Positions 9,769 through 21,979 of a stretch of 64,000 nucleotides of DNA are shown one piece after another. Position 1 is the stretch's first letter, and each line of letters opens with the position of its first letter. A program made the translations under genes and the position numbers. Source of the DNA: Liolophura sinensis (taxonomy: Eukaryota; Mollusca; Polyplacophora; Chitonida; Chitonidae); the NCBI RefSeq assembly GCF_032854445.1, contig NC_088300.1, positions 70,530,984-70,594,983 of the forward strand. Reading direction: 5' to 3'. Below the pieces are notes generated by a model. That model worked only from the letters and a program-made list of their open reading frames with translations, made no database searches and was not told where the DNA came from.

Positions 9769-12700
9769 ATTTTCACGTTAGTCATCGCGGACATCGTTCG
9801 TCAAGAGAATGCTGAAGTATCGGTGTCTCACGATTGCTTTCAGCCTCAGACTTGTAACACCCCGTCAAGAATATTCATGTTTTATTCACGGTTCCTTGTT
9901 ACAGCGTATTCGTTCAATGCTATCACAATTTTCAATCGGCGCACAGACTGCTTATACCTGTATGTAATTCGCTTATTACGATATTTATAATTTACCACTG
10001 AGCCATCTGCCTACTTCATCATTTATATTATCTTTGCCTTTGTCAGCGCCATCAGCTGTGTTTTGATTTTCTCCGTTTATTAAATTCCGTATTTGGAAGA
10101 CCAATGCGTTTCTTGTCAATGGTCATCTACGGCTGTCCACATCGTTGTTTCCCCTCGGAATGTTCGCTTCTTCGACAATATTCCTTATATAAAGGTTATG
10201 TTTTGTGCAGGCTGCTTCTGTGGGAATTAGGTTTGGAGCATACCATAAGGCTGGGCCGGATTGCGCAAAGCTATTGTGAGCGCCGATGTTACATCAATGT
10301 TTAACAGCTCTGTAACATGTGTTAACTCCCATGATGGTATAGAGGCAATCAAATCATAACTTACGTACATGCAACAGCGCATACGTTGTAGATGAATCCT
10401 ATGTTCAGCACACTGCGTTAACGACCACAAGCAACTGTTATCCTGCTCTCTTCATGACCACTGCCAATGTCAGTTTGATCGATTTTTTCTCAAAGGGCCA
10501 CTTCATATACATGTATAGTGAATTTGAAAGTCGTAAATAGCCAAGTATTTCTAATCTCATACTTAGTCCATGTGTCATTCTAAAAGGTTTTGTCTTTTGT
10601 ACGATGACAGCAAGATGTAGCAAGGAATCTGTTTTGTTCTGCTATCTATCACACATGACCTTTGATAGTATATATCTAAATACTGAATTCAATTCTTAAG
10701 ACAAAGAGATTAAGTCCCACCTCGTGGCACTCAAAATACTGGTTCAATTTCATGGTATAATAGTAATTTAAAAAAAAGTAGCACCTTCTACGATTATAAA
10801 TAAGGATGAGGAAGACAGTTTATAGATAAAACTACCAAATGTATCAAACAAAAGTTTTATAAATTTTATAGAATCATTTAAATACTTTCCAGAGCCTCGA
10901 GAAACGAGTCCACCGTACACAAGTTGTACATTCTCAGTGTAACGGGTTTCTTCTAGATTGGAAACTTTTCTCCTAGACACATATGATTCCTTTAATAGAT
11001 GCAAATGTTTTTACTTGATACAAAGTTCTTCTAGATGCAAATGTTTTCGTCAGCGAGTAAATGTCTTTCCCCAGGTTGTATAACATGCAGGCATTCTCGG
11101 CTGTGCAGGTTAGGATTCCAGGCGATTGAAACCTGTTCTCCAGTTTTCTACAGCACAAATCCAAGAGGTATTTAAACTTATTATCGGGTGTCAACCACAG
11201 TATGCCAATATATAGAAACCCTTTTCACCACAGAAATAATCCTTTTCCATGCTGAAGACCATTTCCACTTTGGTGACAACTTTCCTTTTTAATCCATACA
11301 CTTTCGGATATTGTCATTTTTACATCTCCGAAATCTTTTGTTGCATTTAAGAGAACATAAACGAAGTGATGAAGTCAGTGTCATTTAAAGCCCCATGTGA
11401 AAACTGATGTGACATCACTTCCCTTTCTTCAAAGAATTTCCCTTATTTGGCTAGGGAGCAATTTGAAGATAATTATTTTCTGCAAAATCATCTCCAATGA
11501 ACTACCCTGGGATCACTATGATAAGTTTTAATGGATTATTAATGTGAAAACCTTTTTGAAAATATGATTTCAAAAACCCGTCTTAGAAAATAATTGATTT
11601 TTGTGGAACTTTTTGGAAAGAAAACATACAAAAAAGGAAGAAAAGCTGAAGTTTATCTGGACACAGTTTGTTTTTGTTGCCTTTCAGATAAGGCACATGA
11701 TACTTTTGACTTTAATGTTCACTTTAGGCAGACCGGTGAATTTATGGGTCACTCACTGTACAATAAATACCTAAGCCTGTATAGGCCTGTATGCATTATC
11801 GGGATCATGGGAAAAATCGCATACAAGTAGTGCTACGCACATGTCCACACTCTTCTCTTTCACATGAAAGATGTATTCTTACAATTTGACATGCTTTTAA
11901 GATTGATCTCTTTATAAAGGCCACTACACGACATATACGTACAATGGAGGCTGTCAAAATGAAAAGCTAATCCTTTCAATGTTAACTGAAAGTAGATACA
12001 TGTAGGGCTAATCCTCGACATTAAACTTATTTGCCACTTGAGCGGACCTTGTTATAGCCTTACAGCATTTTCTATTCCACGCACTTCATAGGACAACTGG
12101 TTGTACGGACTAGGACAGGGGTGCGTGATATTACATGGTTTGACAGCCTCTCGTAATAGCCCGCTTTGACATCATCGACCTACTGCCGTTCACTCTTCAC
12201 GCCACATCATTCACGGCTCAGATGAAGCCCAACTGGAATATATTGACCCACGTCATACATGTTCATGGGCGCCAGTAGCTACACGGGAACATAACTGGGC
12301 TGACAAGTAAGTGGATCGGTAGCGTGTATAAATAAAATACCTGTATTGCCTTTCGAATCCAGGTCATATTCTCGCCATGCATGCACACCCATGTCTATTG
12401 GAGATACCTAGCCTGTACATGAAGCCAGGTGAGTTTTAAATGACTTTATTCTGTGGAAAACATTCCAAAGGGGTCGTCAGACATATTCAGTATGTTACCT
12501 ATGACTATGAGGACGCGGCACCCATGTTCTCCGACGATTCCCACCTTTAAAGGTAAAGTGTATAATGGGCGATAATATAGTTAGAAATGGGCTATTGCCT
12601 CCCACTGGACATACCCGTTAGCTGATTACATACGGCATCAAAACCAGGTCAGCTACGACAGGCCAGATTCATCGGGGCTGTCACTTGTTCATTACCTGTA

Positions 12701-14927
12701 TTACATTTACAATTCAGCAGTAAAAAGCGTCCACGGTAACAAATTGGTGATGATTTCACGGCGTTTTGTAACAGGTGTTCAAGATGCAGGAGGTTGTATT
12801 TGACATCAGTATATACCTGCCTTCAGATTGAGTCTGCAAGCTTGCACCGGCTGTAAGTTTTATGCCTAGGGATGTTTTTAGCTCAGTTTAAACCTATTTG
12901 ATTTTATCAACATTTGTAGACTGCATATCCTAAAAGCAATCTGCTGTTTGTTGTTTAAATTAATAACATGTATCAGTATTATCTAGAACCTATATATCTA
13001 CTCAGGTTATGTTTACACGAAATACTTTAACTGTGGATGCTTATATGGAATATATATATAGGCTACTGATATATACTCGGGTGTTCCCGTATAAAAGGCT
13101 GGGCTTCTTTATAAACGCTGTTATGATATATGATTATAAGATTCTTGTCTGGTGTTACATGCCCAAGAAGTGAAATATGAAATGTGGAAATCTGTATCAT
13201 CTGAAAATCAATAATTGCACAAGCATGTGGCCTGAGAAAAAAAGTGGTCCATGTGGATCGATACTGTTGAAATGAGCTCGTGTGTGTGTAGTGATAAATC
13301 ATGACAAAAGTAATGGGCATTTAGTGGATCGGAATCCCACTAGAGGCTGTTCTCCTCGGCGAGTGGGGTAAGTGATTGCTTTAGTTACAGATATTGGTCA
13401 GATGTTGTACACAATACAATCACCTGGGGCTAGTCTAAAGTACAACGAGTGTAAATACATATACAACCGAAAATGCGCAGGGCATCTAGCGTAGGCGATC
13501 TGCTTCACTGCATCTCACAGTATTTAATTAAATTTGATGTACGGACATCATTTAATTGTACATCTAATTATATGAAATAATTTATGTAAAAGTGACGATA
13601 TAAGCCTTTGATCATCGCCAAGGTTTGCAAACGGAGAATGTGATGTGGTTTGAGTTGAGCACGAAAACAAACTCATTAACTCATTGATAGTATACGGGTT
13701 ATTCAGTACACGATATGAACGAAGTATACACCTGTGGACGGTTAACATGGGGTTAGTGTACGACAGCTATCTGTAAACTGGCTCGTGTGTTTCCTTAAAC
13801 GTAGTTTCGGGCGAAAGTTCTGAAATATGTTCATAAACAATGTTGGTTACTGGAATCAATCAGGCTTTACATGTTTATGACAGATAGCCTACTTTTACTG
13901 AAATATTTCCATTCGAAGTCATTTTCCAGGGCGGTGTACCAGCCGAAGAGGATAGATGTACCACCCAGTTGAGTCTGACCATTTTTTTTGTCTTTATCTA
14001 AACGTATCACACGTATATCTACATAAGACGATGAAACTTCGGATAAACCCAAGCTTTTCCCTCATAAGTCGAAATGCATGCATGTCAGCTGTCAGAATCA
14101 GCTTAACATTGGGTACTTGTATCAACTTTTGAATTGATAGTTACGCCTGAAATTCGGTACGCCTGGCATTAGGATAAAGCTCAAATTAAGTTCAAATTAG
14201 TTTACTTTTGTGAATTATTATACAGTCATATAACATATGGTATTAATTTCAACTCGTTTCATCATTTTGTATATTTGCAAATGCAATCCTGCCATTTCGC
14301 CCGTGTGAGATATAAATATATGAATATTAATATAAACTGCATAGGAGCCTGTAAACCTTTTATTAATAATTTTGGATATATGTCAACTGACTATAAATAC
14401 ACTGTAAATAGATATTTTTTATACAAGGATGACCTGTCAAAGCGCACTGACCGTCATGCACATCGCATTAGCTAAAACCCCTGAATCTTTCCTTACATTC
14501 AGACATTCTTGTCAACTGAATTCAATTAATCCACCAGATTATGTTCGGGCAATTTCACCAGTTCCCGCTCTCATCCGAGCCTTGAGAATTTCGTCTATAA
14601 ACTGTTATAGGAGTCTTCGCTTTTATCTCTGTTAGAGGCATTTAACCATTTGTGCATGTGGCATTTAGAATGGTCTTAAAAAGCTGAATTACACTGGAAC
14701 TAAATGGGACTTAAATTCAGAGCATCCTCTTGTGTAACGAGGATATCTGGTTTAAATGATAGGATAACCTGCCACGCATGGTTGTCAGACAGTCCACCAC
14801 GAATCCCTAGCATCAATACCTTATCATGTCGCCATTTAAGGCTTGTTCTGTACCGCCAGATTTCCCAAGCTTGCTCAACATGGCTTAGCATTTTCTGCTA
14901 ATTGTCTGTTCATCTCATGCACAGCTC
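8447..14927. other. 6.5 kb gene-poor stretch
   Basis: No gene could be supported. Simple-sequence tracts include a G run at about 8785-8796 and a T-run/G-run composite at 9732-9768. Around 9380-10080 several hydrophobic open frames occur that vaguely recall transmembrane helices but cannot be joined. At 12900-13300 and 14275-14640 only short uninterpretable frames are present. Confidence 0.5.
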
Positions 14928-15163
14928 TGGCCCCGGGATCACGAAGCAATCTTAGACTTAAGTCAAAAGTTTAAATCGGATTTAAAATATATATTTATCA
15001 TATACAAGGTCGAAATACCGCATCAGAGAGTAAATTCTGGATAAGTTATTGTAAAACAAATTTCAGCTAAAATAACGGAAAGGAACTTTCCAAATTTAAT
15101 GATTGAAATTTTGAATTTACTAGTAAGCCTAAGAACGCTTCGCCTGATATACGCGGGGACTGC
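14928..15163. mobile_element. probable MITE with degenerate terminal inverted repeats
   Basis: The left end has ATCACGAAGCAATCTTAGAC. The right end, read on minus, has CAGGCGAAGCGTTCTTAGGC. Both are preceded by a CCCC(G) tract. The termini are about 30-35 bp with several mismatches and indels around an AT-rich non-coding core. The assignment is from the inverted ends only. Confidence 0.45.
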
Positions 15164-18100
15164 TGACAAAAAGAAGTCGTGGGCCGTTTACAGAGTTATT
15201 TGTTGAAGACCACCAATAAATAAATACAAATAAATAGCTATACATAGCTTCCGATTGCTGATTATGTGGCCGTTCACGTAACTTCACAAGAAGTCGTATT
15301 TCACCGGTGTGGTGTGACCATTTGCCAGCTATCACGCTGCCGCCCCTGCGCTGGTTTATCCCTCTGTCCTGTAGTCTTGTATATATTTCAACTGTATACC
15401 GCTCTTCTAAATTTACTTCGATTTTCTTACAACTGTTTTCACAAATTTACATATATTGTCTGCTAACTATACTTGTGTGGTAAATGGACGTGTTGTCTAT
15501 TTTATCCATTTCGTAAAATTGTAACCAGTGTGTGAGAAAACCTGCTTTCTTCTGAAACCCACCAATCCCTTCTACATGGAGATCATTTGGGAGTATGTGT
15601 CATTTCATTCATTTTCAGACAATCTTGTCCCTTTCTCTCGTCTATGAGACCTTGATTTGTGATCTAGTATAGCACATGGTATACATTTGTTCTTTATGTG
15701 GCACAAGAACTCTACATTGATCTTTCCTAAATGAAGTTGGCTCAAGAGAACATGAATCTGTCCGCTCTATACCCAACCAAAGACCGATCGTATCAGCAGA
15801 TTGAGCCCCGGAGAACAGCTTTATCAACCCCAGGCTGATTTTGACACGTTGGGCTCCTAATCTCAATTGCTTTGTCGCCCTTTTGACCATATAAAATATG
15901 ACACAGTCCTGAAGTAGGATAGACCTTCCTGATTGACCCTCAACTTCTTACAACCCACAAGTATTAGTTCCGATAGATTTTTCCTTTCCGCGATGCAGAC
16001 ACTTCGGAGCCAAGTAAAAGTTTTATAACATAAGCCTTCCTGCTGTAGAATTAATTTTTTATCAGATGATCTTCCTTCGGGAAGAGGTTTCCTAGCCAAC
16101 AAGCCTGCGTGACCCTAATTTGTCATGATACATTCATAACACACTACCGCCTTGGCTTTTGTACATAATCTCATCTTTCCATGGCAAATATGTTTTCTAC
16201 TCGAAGCCTGACACCATCTTCACATACGAGTTTCCACATAGTCACACTTTTAAACAATACTACCAGATGTTCTGTAAACGCATCTATCTTTAACAGCAAG
16301 TCGTCTACTTGAACCCGGAAAACATCTGCAAGCCCGAAGCCCTATAATGATATCAACTGCCATTCCAAGGTGATCTCTTCTTATCGAAAATATTTTCTAC
16401 TGGAAGCCTCAGAACGTTTTCAGCTCTGGTACTCTAGACTTTCATGCTTGTACTTAAAGCCACCAGCCGTGCCAAACAGTTTCTTCCTCAGCTAAGAGGC
16501 TTCCTACTCGAATCCTGCCTATCTCTTCAGGACCGAAGTTTGCGTACATATATCGGTATATTACCACAGATAACATGTCTGGTATCTTATGTTACAGTGC
16601 ATGATAAGAAGTAAGTGGTGACCAGCTGATTCCAGCCTTTGTCAGTGAATCTTTTTTTATTCACATAATAAGTTCATTTTGATTCCCTAGAATTTGTTAG
16701 ATCATAGTCGTAGCGTGACGATTTCAATCAACGTCACAACTCAATACCACAAAAATTATAGTATGTCAGAAATATTCCACCAAATGCATTTATCCATAAA
16801 TTATACAGTGAATATGAATCTCTTGTTAGTAAATGTGGAGATAGGAAATGAGTGTCCAGAATCTCTGCTTTATAATTGTATCTAATTTCGCTTTGCCCGT
16901 GGCTATGGGAGCTGTGTATCTATTGTGTTATATAATCGCAACGTTGTAGATATCTGAACAGTTGCAAATAAAAGAACACGTGAGACGCATATTTTGATCA
17001 TCGACACCATATACACGATTTGCATGATCGTTAAATTTAAGCGCCTAGAACACTACTTTCTTTCCTGTGTCGTTGAAAACTGTTAGCCGCTTTTCTGTAC
17101 ATCTTTATCCAAATTTCGAACTTAATATACTTTCTCAGATCTTTGGTGGTTTTGTATTGGGCGTCGTTTTTGAAATTGGTCTTGTAATTATTGATCTGGA
17201 CCGACCACTGTGGTTGATGGTTATACCTTTGTGGCCTGTGTGAAGGTATAAAAATGATGACATTTCCTTCCATTTCATTATCAGTTATGTTCTTCTCGCT
17301 TTTACGGCTGGGAACCCATTTGGTTGTTTTATTCTAGTAGCATACATTTTGTTCTCATCACCAACACCACACAAAATTTTGACTTTCTGCGTCTTGGCTT
17401 TTGTACCGTTCACCCTAAGTTAAATAGTGGGTTTCGCGACTGTCTAAGCAGCTACAGAAAAATCGCTGCAATTTGAAGCCAAGCAGAGAGAATCCGTTCG
17501 AGGAACAAACAGAAAATAAATCACGCAATTGCTGATCGCATGGGCGTCTTGACATTACTGCGGATCCTTGCGCCCGTTTGAACGTGCATATAACCAGCGT
17601 GTATATCGCTGAGAATGCTTTTATGTGGACTGACATTTTGAGTTCAGGGAAAGTTCTGTTTTATTTAGGCAAGACTCAAGACTTGTTTCTGGCCAGGGCT
17701 TACATAGCCCACTGTTGTCTTCCCTGTTCGTGGCCGTAATTAATCGTAACGATGACGCCCGAGGCTATTTCCAGTCACTTTTGTCTACGCAGTTCGGGGA
17801 GAAAAAGGCCGAAGCTAACAAAGCGAGCGGTGTGTTCGTCTGCCCTTCGCAGCTACCCAAGTCGCCCGTCTTACCCGTCCGTTTACTTCAGCGATGTCAT
17901 GCTTCGTAGTTAAGAAATATACGTGAAAGTTATTTATATATGTTCACACATCTACGGCACTAAATCTAAAAACCGACCAAATAAAGCAAGAAAAAGATCA
18001 GAATTACTTCCATAAAAATTCCGATGTGTTTACGTTTTTTTTAATTACTTTTTGAACTGACTCAATCTTGGCTGGAAGCTCTTGGCTATGACGACACCTT

Positions 18101-18837
18101 ATATGTAAGAACATTTAAGTGCAAAAGGTAAGAATGTTGATGGAGGTATGTTACGTAAACGTATCGAGCTTAAAAACTCCCTTGACTTCTGAACTGTCGA
18201 GATTTTGTCTGTCAAGGGCTTCGATGAGGATTTAGGACCTGTCTGCAATGTGTCAGATTTCATTTTTAGATAGTCCCTTATTAGCTGTGTAAGGTTTGAT
18301 GTGACAGGTTCGACATGTATTTGTGCAGTTATGTAATCTAGGTGCGTGCAGGTGGAGTTTAATACGGAAATAATGCACATTTATGTGGCAGGCAAACAAG
18401 ATATTTCCACCTTTATTCCCAAAATAGAGACCTGTATCTGGGCTATTAAAAATAATAAGAACTTTACGTAATGTAAAATGGTCTCCCATTGTTTGTATTG
18501 TATAAGTCGCTGCCTGCATATTTGTCACACATGTGTTTGGATCTTGATGGACTGCGTCTGTCTGGTAATTTACTTGATTTACAACACATATGTATATGAA
18601 ATTCTATCTTACATGCGCCTTTACAATGCTTGATCACCCTTGATCTATAGCTGGGATCTTAACATCTTCGAATGCGCTACACTAGCGTATAGTGCCTGAT
18701 TTGTTTAAACGTTCGCTAGGATTTTATGTTTAATAATCGGAGCGGTTTTTGTGATAACTGTCATGTAACGTTTTTGCATATAACGGTCAAGAATCCACAT
18801 CCTGGAAAGAGTGTAACGACCAATACACCGTGAATCG
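15164..18837. other. 3.7 kb non-coding stretch
   Basis: No gene was supported. A segment at 17690-17910 is comparatively CG-rich with an ATG-less 64-codon frame; it could be a promoter or 5' UTR region, but nothing decides this. Confidence 0.45.
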
Positions 18838-19078
18838 CCAAGATTGTTAGTGTGGTCATGTGTCTGGCTGAAGTGAACTTCAAAGATGATCAGTCTGATC
18901 AGGTGCCTAGCTAGGATGAATCCCTAAGATGGTCAGTCTGCTCGCGTGCCCAGCTGGGGTGAATCCCGAAGATTGTTAGTCTGCTCGCGTGCCTAGCTAG
19001 GGTGAATCTCGAAGATTGTTAGTCTGCTCGCTAGCCTAGCGAGTATGATTCTCCAAGATTGTTAGTTTGATCACGTCA
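18838..19078. repeat. ~43-bp minisatellite, about 5 diverged units
   Basis: Units resemble AAGATTGTTAGTCTGCTCGC followed by GTGCCTAGCTAGGGTGAAT. The edge units are strongly diverged and the inner three are more alike. Several copies contain the palindrome CTAGCTAG or variants. Confidence 0.85.
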
Positions 19079-21379
19079 CTTGCTGAAGGAAACCACTAAA
19101 ATTTAGCTGTAAGTTTGCACTGAAGCTCCTCATTGACTTAATGTTAAAATATAGGATGTCAAAAATTTAACCAACCAACAGACTACGTGATGGACCAATA
19201 CACCGACCGACAGACAGAGCCTTTTAATAACTGTCTTTCTATATATGCCTCATAGCCTTTTAACTGCTTGGAATAGCTAAAACTTAGTATTTTCATGGAA
19301 TTCCAAAGTTGCCTGTCTGGTCAGGTGTCTAACTGTTCATTATTAACGTATAAATACGCTCTAACTAATTGGACTAGAGTGGTCGTGTGTATTTTAAGAA
19401 CATTCCTTTGGTACCTATGTAAAATTGCTCTGGGTTGTATTTTCTCTAGAATTCTCAACGTTCGAATCTGAAAGGGCTCCGCTGCAGTAAGTATTGTAAG
19501 ACTGCATAGTTTCAGTAAATGATTTAAAGAGTGACAATGAATTAACATATCTTAGAATGGAGGGGTGTAGCCAAATCGACCATGTCATTGCTTTCTAGTG
19601 CAACATTTTTAATGGTTCAAAGTGAATGACTGAGGCTCAACGCCACACTGGCGCTTATTTCAGCCGAAGTGTGGCAAGGTTCAAACTGAGTGAGACCTAA
19701 CCACGACAGATATGGGAACATTATTGAAATATAAAGAAACAAAGAAAATGGGTATTTTATTCATTCTTTTATGATTAGTTCAATAATTGATTAATTTCAG
19801 ACTATTAGGCAATTGATTAACCTGAAAAACATCATACCAAATCTCAGACATATGTATTAATCTGTTAAATATAGGTATTCACAATGAATCAAGAACAATG
19901 GCTGTAAATAAATATAGTTTCTTTTTTTCTGAACCAGTTAGCAAACGATCATATATATTGTATGAGGCTTTATTCATACAGTTGTGTGCATCGGGTAAGC
20001 TTCTTGAGAAAGCTAACTGGGCATTTTCCGGATAACATCGAGGCATAAACGTGTCCTAGTTTTTACTCACTTAAACCATGTCATTCGTTTTGGGCCAGAA
20101 CTTCCTGAATAGGCCACCCCAACCCGTTCCCACGCCCCTCCTCCCTAAATCATAGTTCACGAGCAAATGTACTGAAATCTTAACTAAATGCAAAATTTCA
20201 GTCAGCCATAGTCAAACCTGTTCCTCCAGTCTGCGTTAGCTTTAGCCCCCTGGCCGATAGGCCAGTGATCATCCTTCTCTCTTAAATATGTTACGAAATT
20301 AAACCACGTTTACCACCTTTGTTGTAGGTTTCCGCATATTGTTCATATGAAATGTACATCCAGAGGTGTTATTTTAAAAACCTATAGTGTACAAGTTTAT
20401 CTCAACCCCCACTGACAAAAACAACAACTTGGTTTGATCAGCTAAGCTCTTGGAAAAATAAAAAACAGTGACGTACATGAGGAGATATGTTAAAAGGCAT
20501 ATCTATTACAAGTGGTGTTTACTTCGTGAAAGTTCCGTGTATGCAAATCACAGGAGCACAAAGGTGTGATCATGAGCCAGGGCCAGTTGGCCGTCACTTT
20601 GGCTACCGAGTAAAATTTACGTGTATACATTTACAGGTGTCTTTCTTGTGAGCCCTGCCATCAGCCCCAATAATAGACCTACCGCCACTCACAGTATGTG
20701 CGTGTTGACAGACTAACCTGCGCCAGATATGCTGTTTTGTGTAAAGCGTTATTGGGAATCAGCGGTGCATGACGGAACAGCCACAGCGAATGGCATTATC
20801 ATAATAACCATCGTCTACAGATATTCCCCTTTTTATGTATGTACGTGTATACGACAAACTAGGATTAACGCGCTTCTCGTTCCTTGTCCCGTTTCTTACG
20901 AAACAGGTTTTTCTTTTCGACATTAGATGAACCCTGTTTTCCAATGTTTATCTTTGGTTATGCGTATGAGCTTGAATTGTTATCGCTTTTTCATACATGC
21001 ACTGAATTCATTGTTTAGCAGAAGCTATTATGTTTCATTTGTTAAAGACGACTTTATATTAACCAGTAAAACAATATATGTTTTACTTGGCTTATACAGG
21101 GTGAATTCACATGGCGTTAACGCTTACTATTAGCTTCGTTTCTTCAATATAAGAAATGTTTGCAAATAAAAGCGATCCAACACCAAACACTGTAATATTT
21201 GTTATCTGGTCAGAAGTGTTTGGTTATGTACAACCACTGGAGATTCTAAACAGTAATTATTTTATTCATATTCACATCGCTCGTGCTCTCAGCACCATGC
21301 CTGAAGCGGAAGTAAGTAATTGGGAAATAAGCGTACGTTGCATGGGAAACCCACGTTTTTATTCGAAACAAAGTTAAAG
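19079..21379. other. 2.3 kb non-coding stretch
   Basis: No gene, RNA or array was recognised. Short frames (for example + 20729-20926) have no recognisable content. Confidence 0.4.
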
Positions 21380-21546
21380 CAGCACCAGCAAGGTGCAAGA
21401 TGGGAACAAAACGGTGCAAGCAGGACAAGCAAGGTGCAACATGGGAACAAAACAGTCCAAGAAGGACAAGCAAGGTGCAACATGGGAACAAAACAGTCCA
21501 AGCAGGACAAGAAGAGTTCGACATGGGAACAAAAAAGTGCAAGCAT
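21380..21546. repeat. 41-bp minisatellite, about 4 units
   Basis: The unit contains GTGCAACATGGGAACAAAAC and AGTCCAAGCAGGACAAGCAA. It aligns with the 39-bp unit that starts about 110 bp to the right, so the two arrays share an ancestor. Overlapping open frames here on both strands are repeat artefacts. Confidence 0.9.
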
Positions 21547-21659
21547 GTTGAAAGCACAACAATACAAACAATTATCAATCCGCCACTTTGGCAAAAGAGA
21601 CCAGCCATGACAAGCGTAGAGCTACACGCTCAAAGCACTATGCAACTAGGACAAACAAC

Positions 21660-21942
21660 GTGCCACATTGGCAAAAGTGTGCAAGCAAGACACATGATGT
21701 GCCACAATGGCAAAAGTGTGCAAGCAAGACACATGATGTCCCACAATGGCATAAGTGTGCAAGCAAGACACATGATGTGCTACATTGGCAGAAGCGTGCA
21801 AACAAGGCACATGGTGTGCCACATTGGCAAAGGTCTGCAAGCAAGACACATGATGTGCCATATTGGCAAAGGCGTGCAAGCAAGACACATGATGTGCCAC
21901 ATGGACAAAGGTGTGCAAGCAAGACACATGATGCGCCACATT
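21660..21942. repeat. 39-bp minisatellite, about 7 units
   Basis: The unit contains GTGCCACATTGGCAAAAGTG and TGCAAGCAAGACACATGAT. Because 39 is a multiple of 3, at least four frames are open across it. These translations are low-complexity and rejected as genes. Confidence 0.93.
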
Positions 21943-21979
21943 GATTTTCTTAATTCTTGTCGTGGAACTGAGAACATAT

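Noticed and set aside
9379-10090. possible decayed GPCR (hydrophobic frames resembling TM6 and TM7)
   Set aside because: The frames cannot be joined without frameshifts, no diagnostic GPCR motif is present, and AT-rich sequence often yields such hydrophobic frames.
14700-14891. minus frame with VLMLGIRGGLSDNHAWQVIL, resembling part of a transposon-associated hydrolase-like protein
   Set aside because: The fragment is short and isolated, and I could not place it in a named family with confidence. A protein search would decide.
17715-17909. 64-codon frame in a CG-rich segment
   Set aside because: It has no ATG start, no clear splice sites and no recognisable residues. Kept only as a note within the non-coding stretch.
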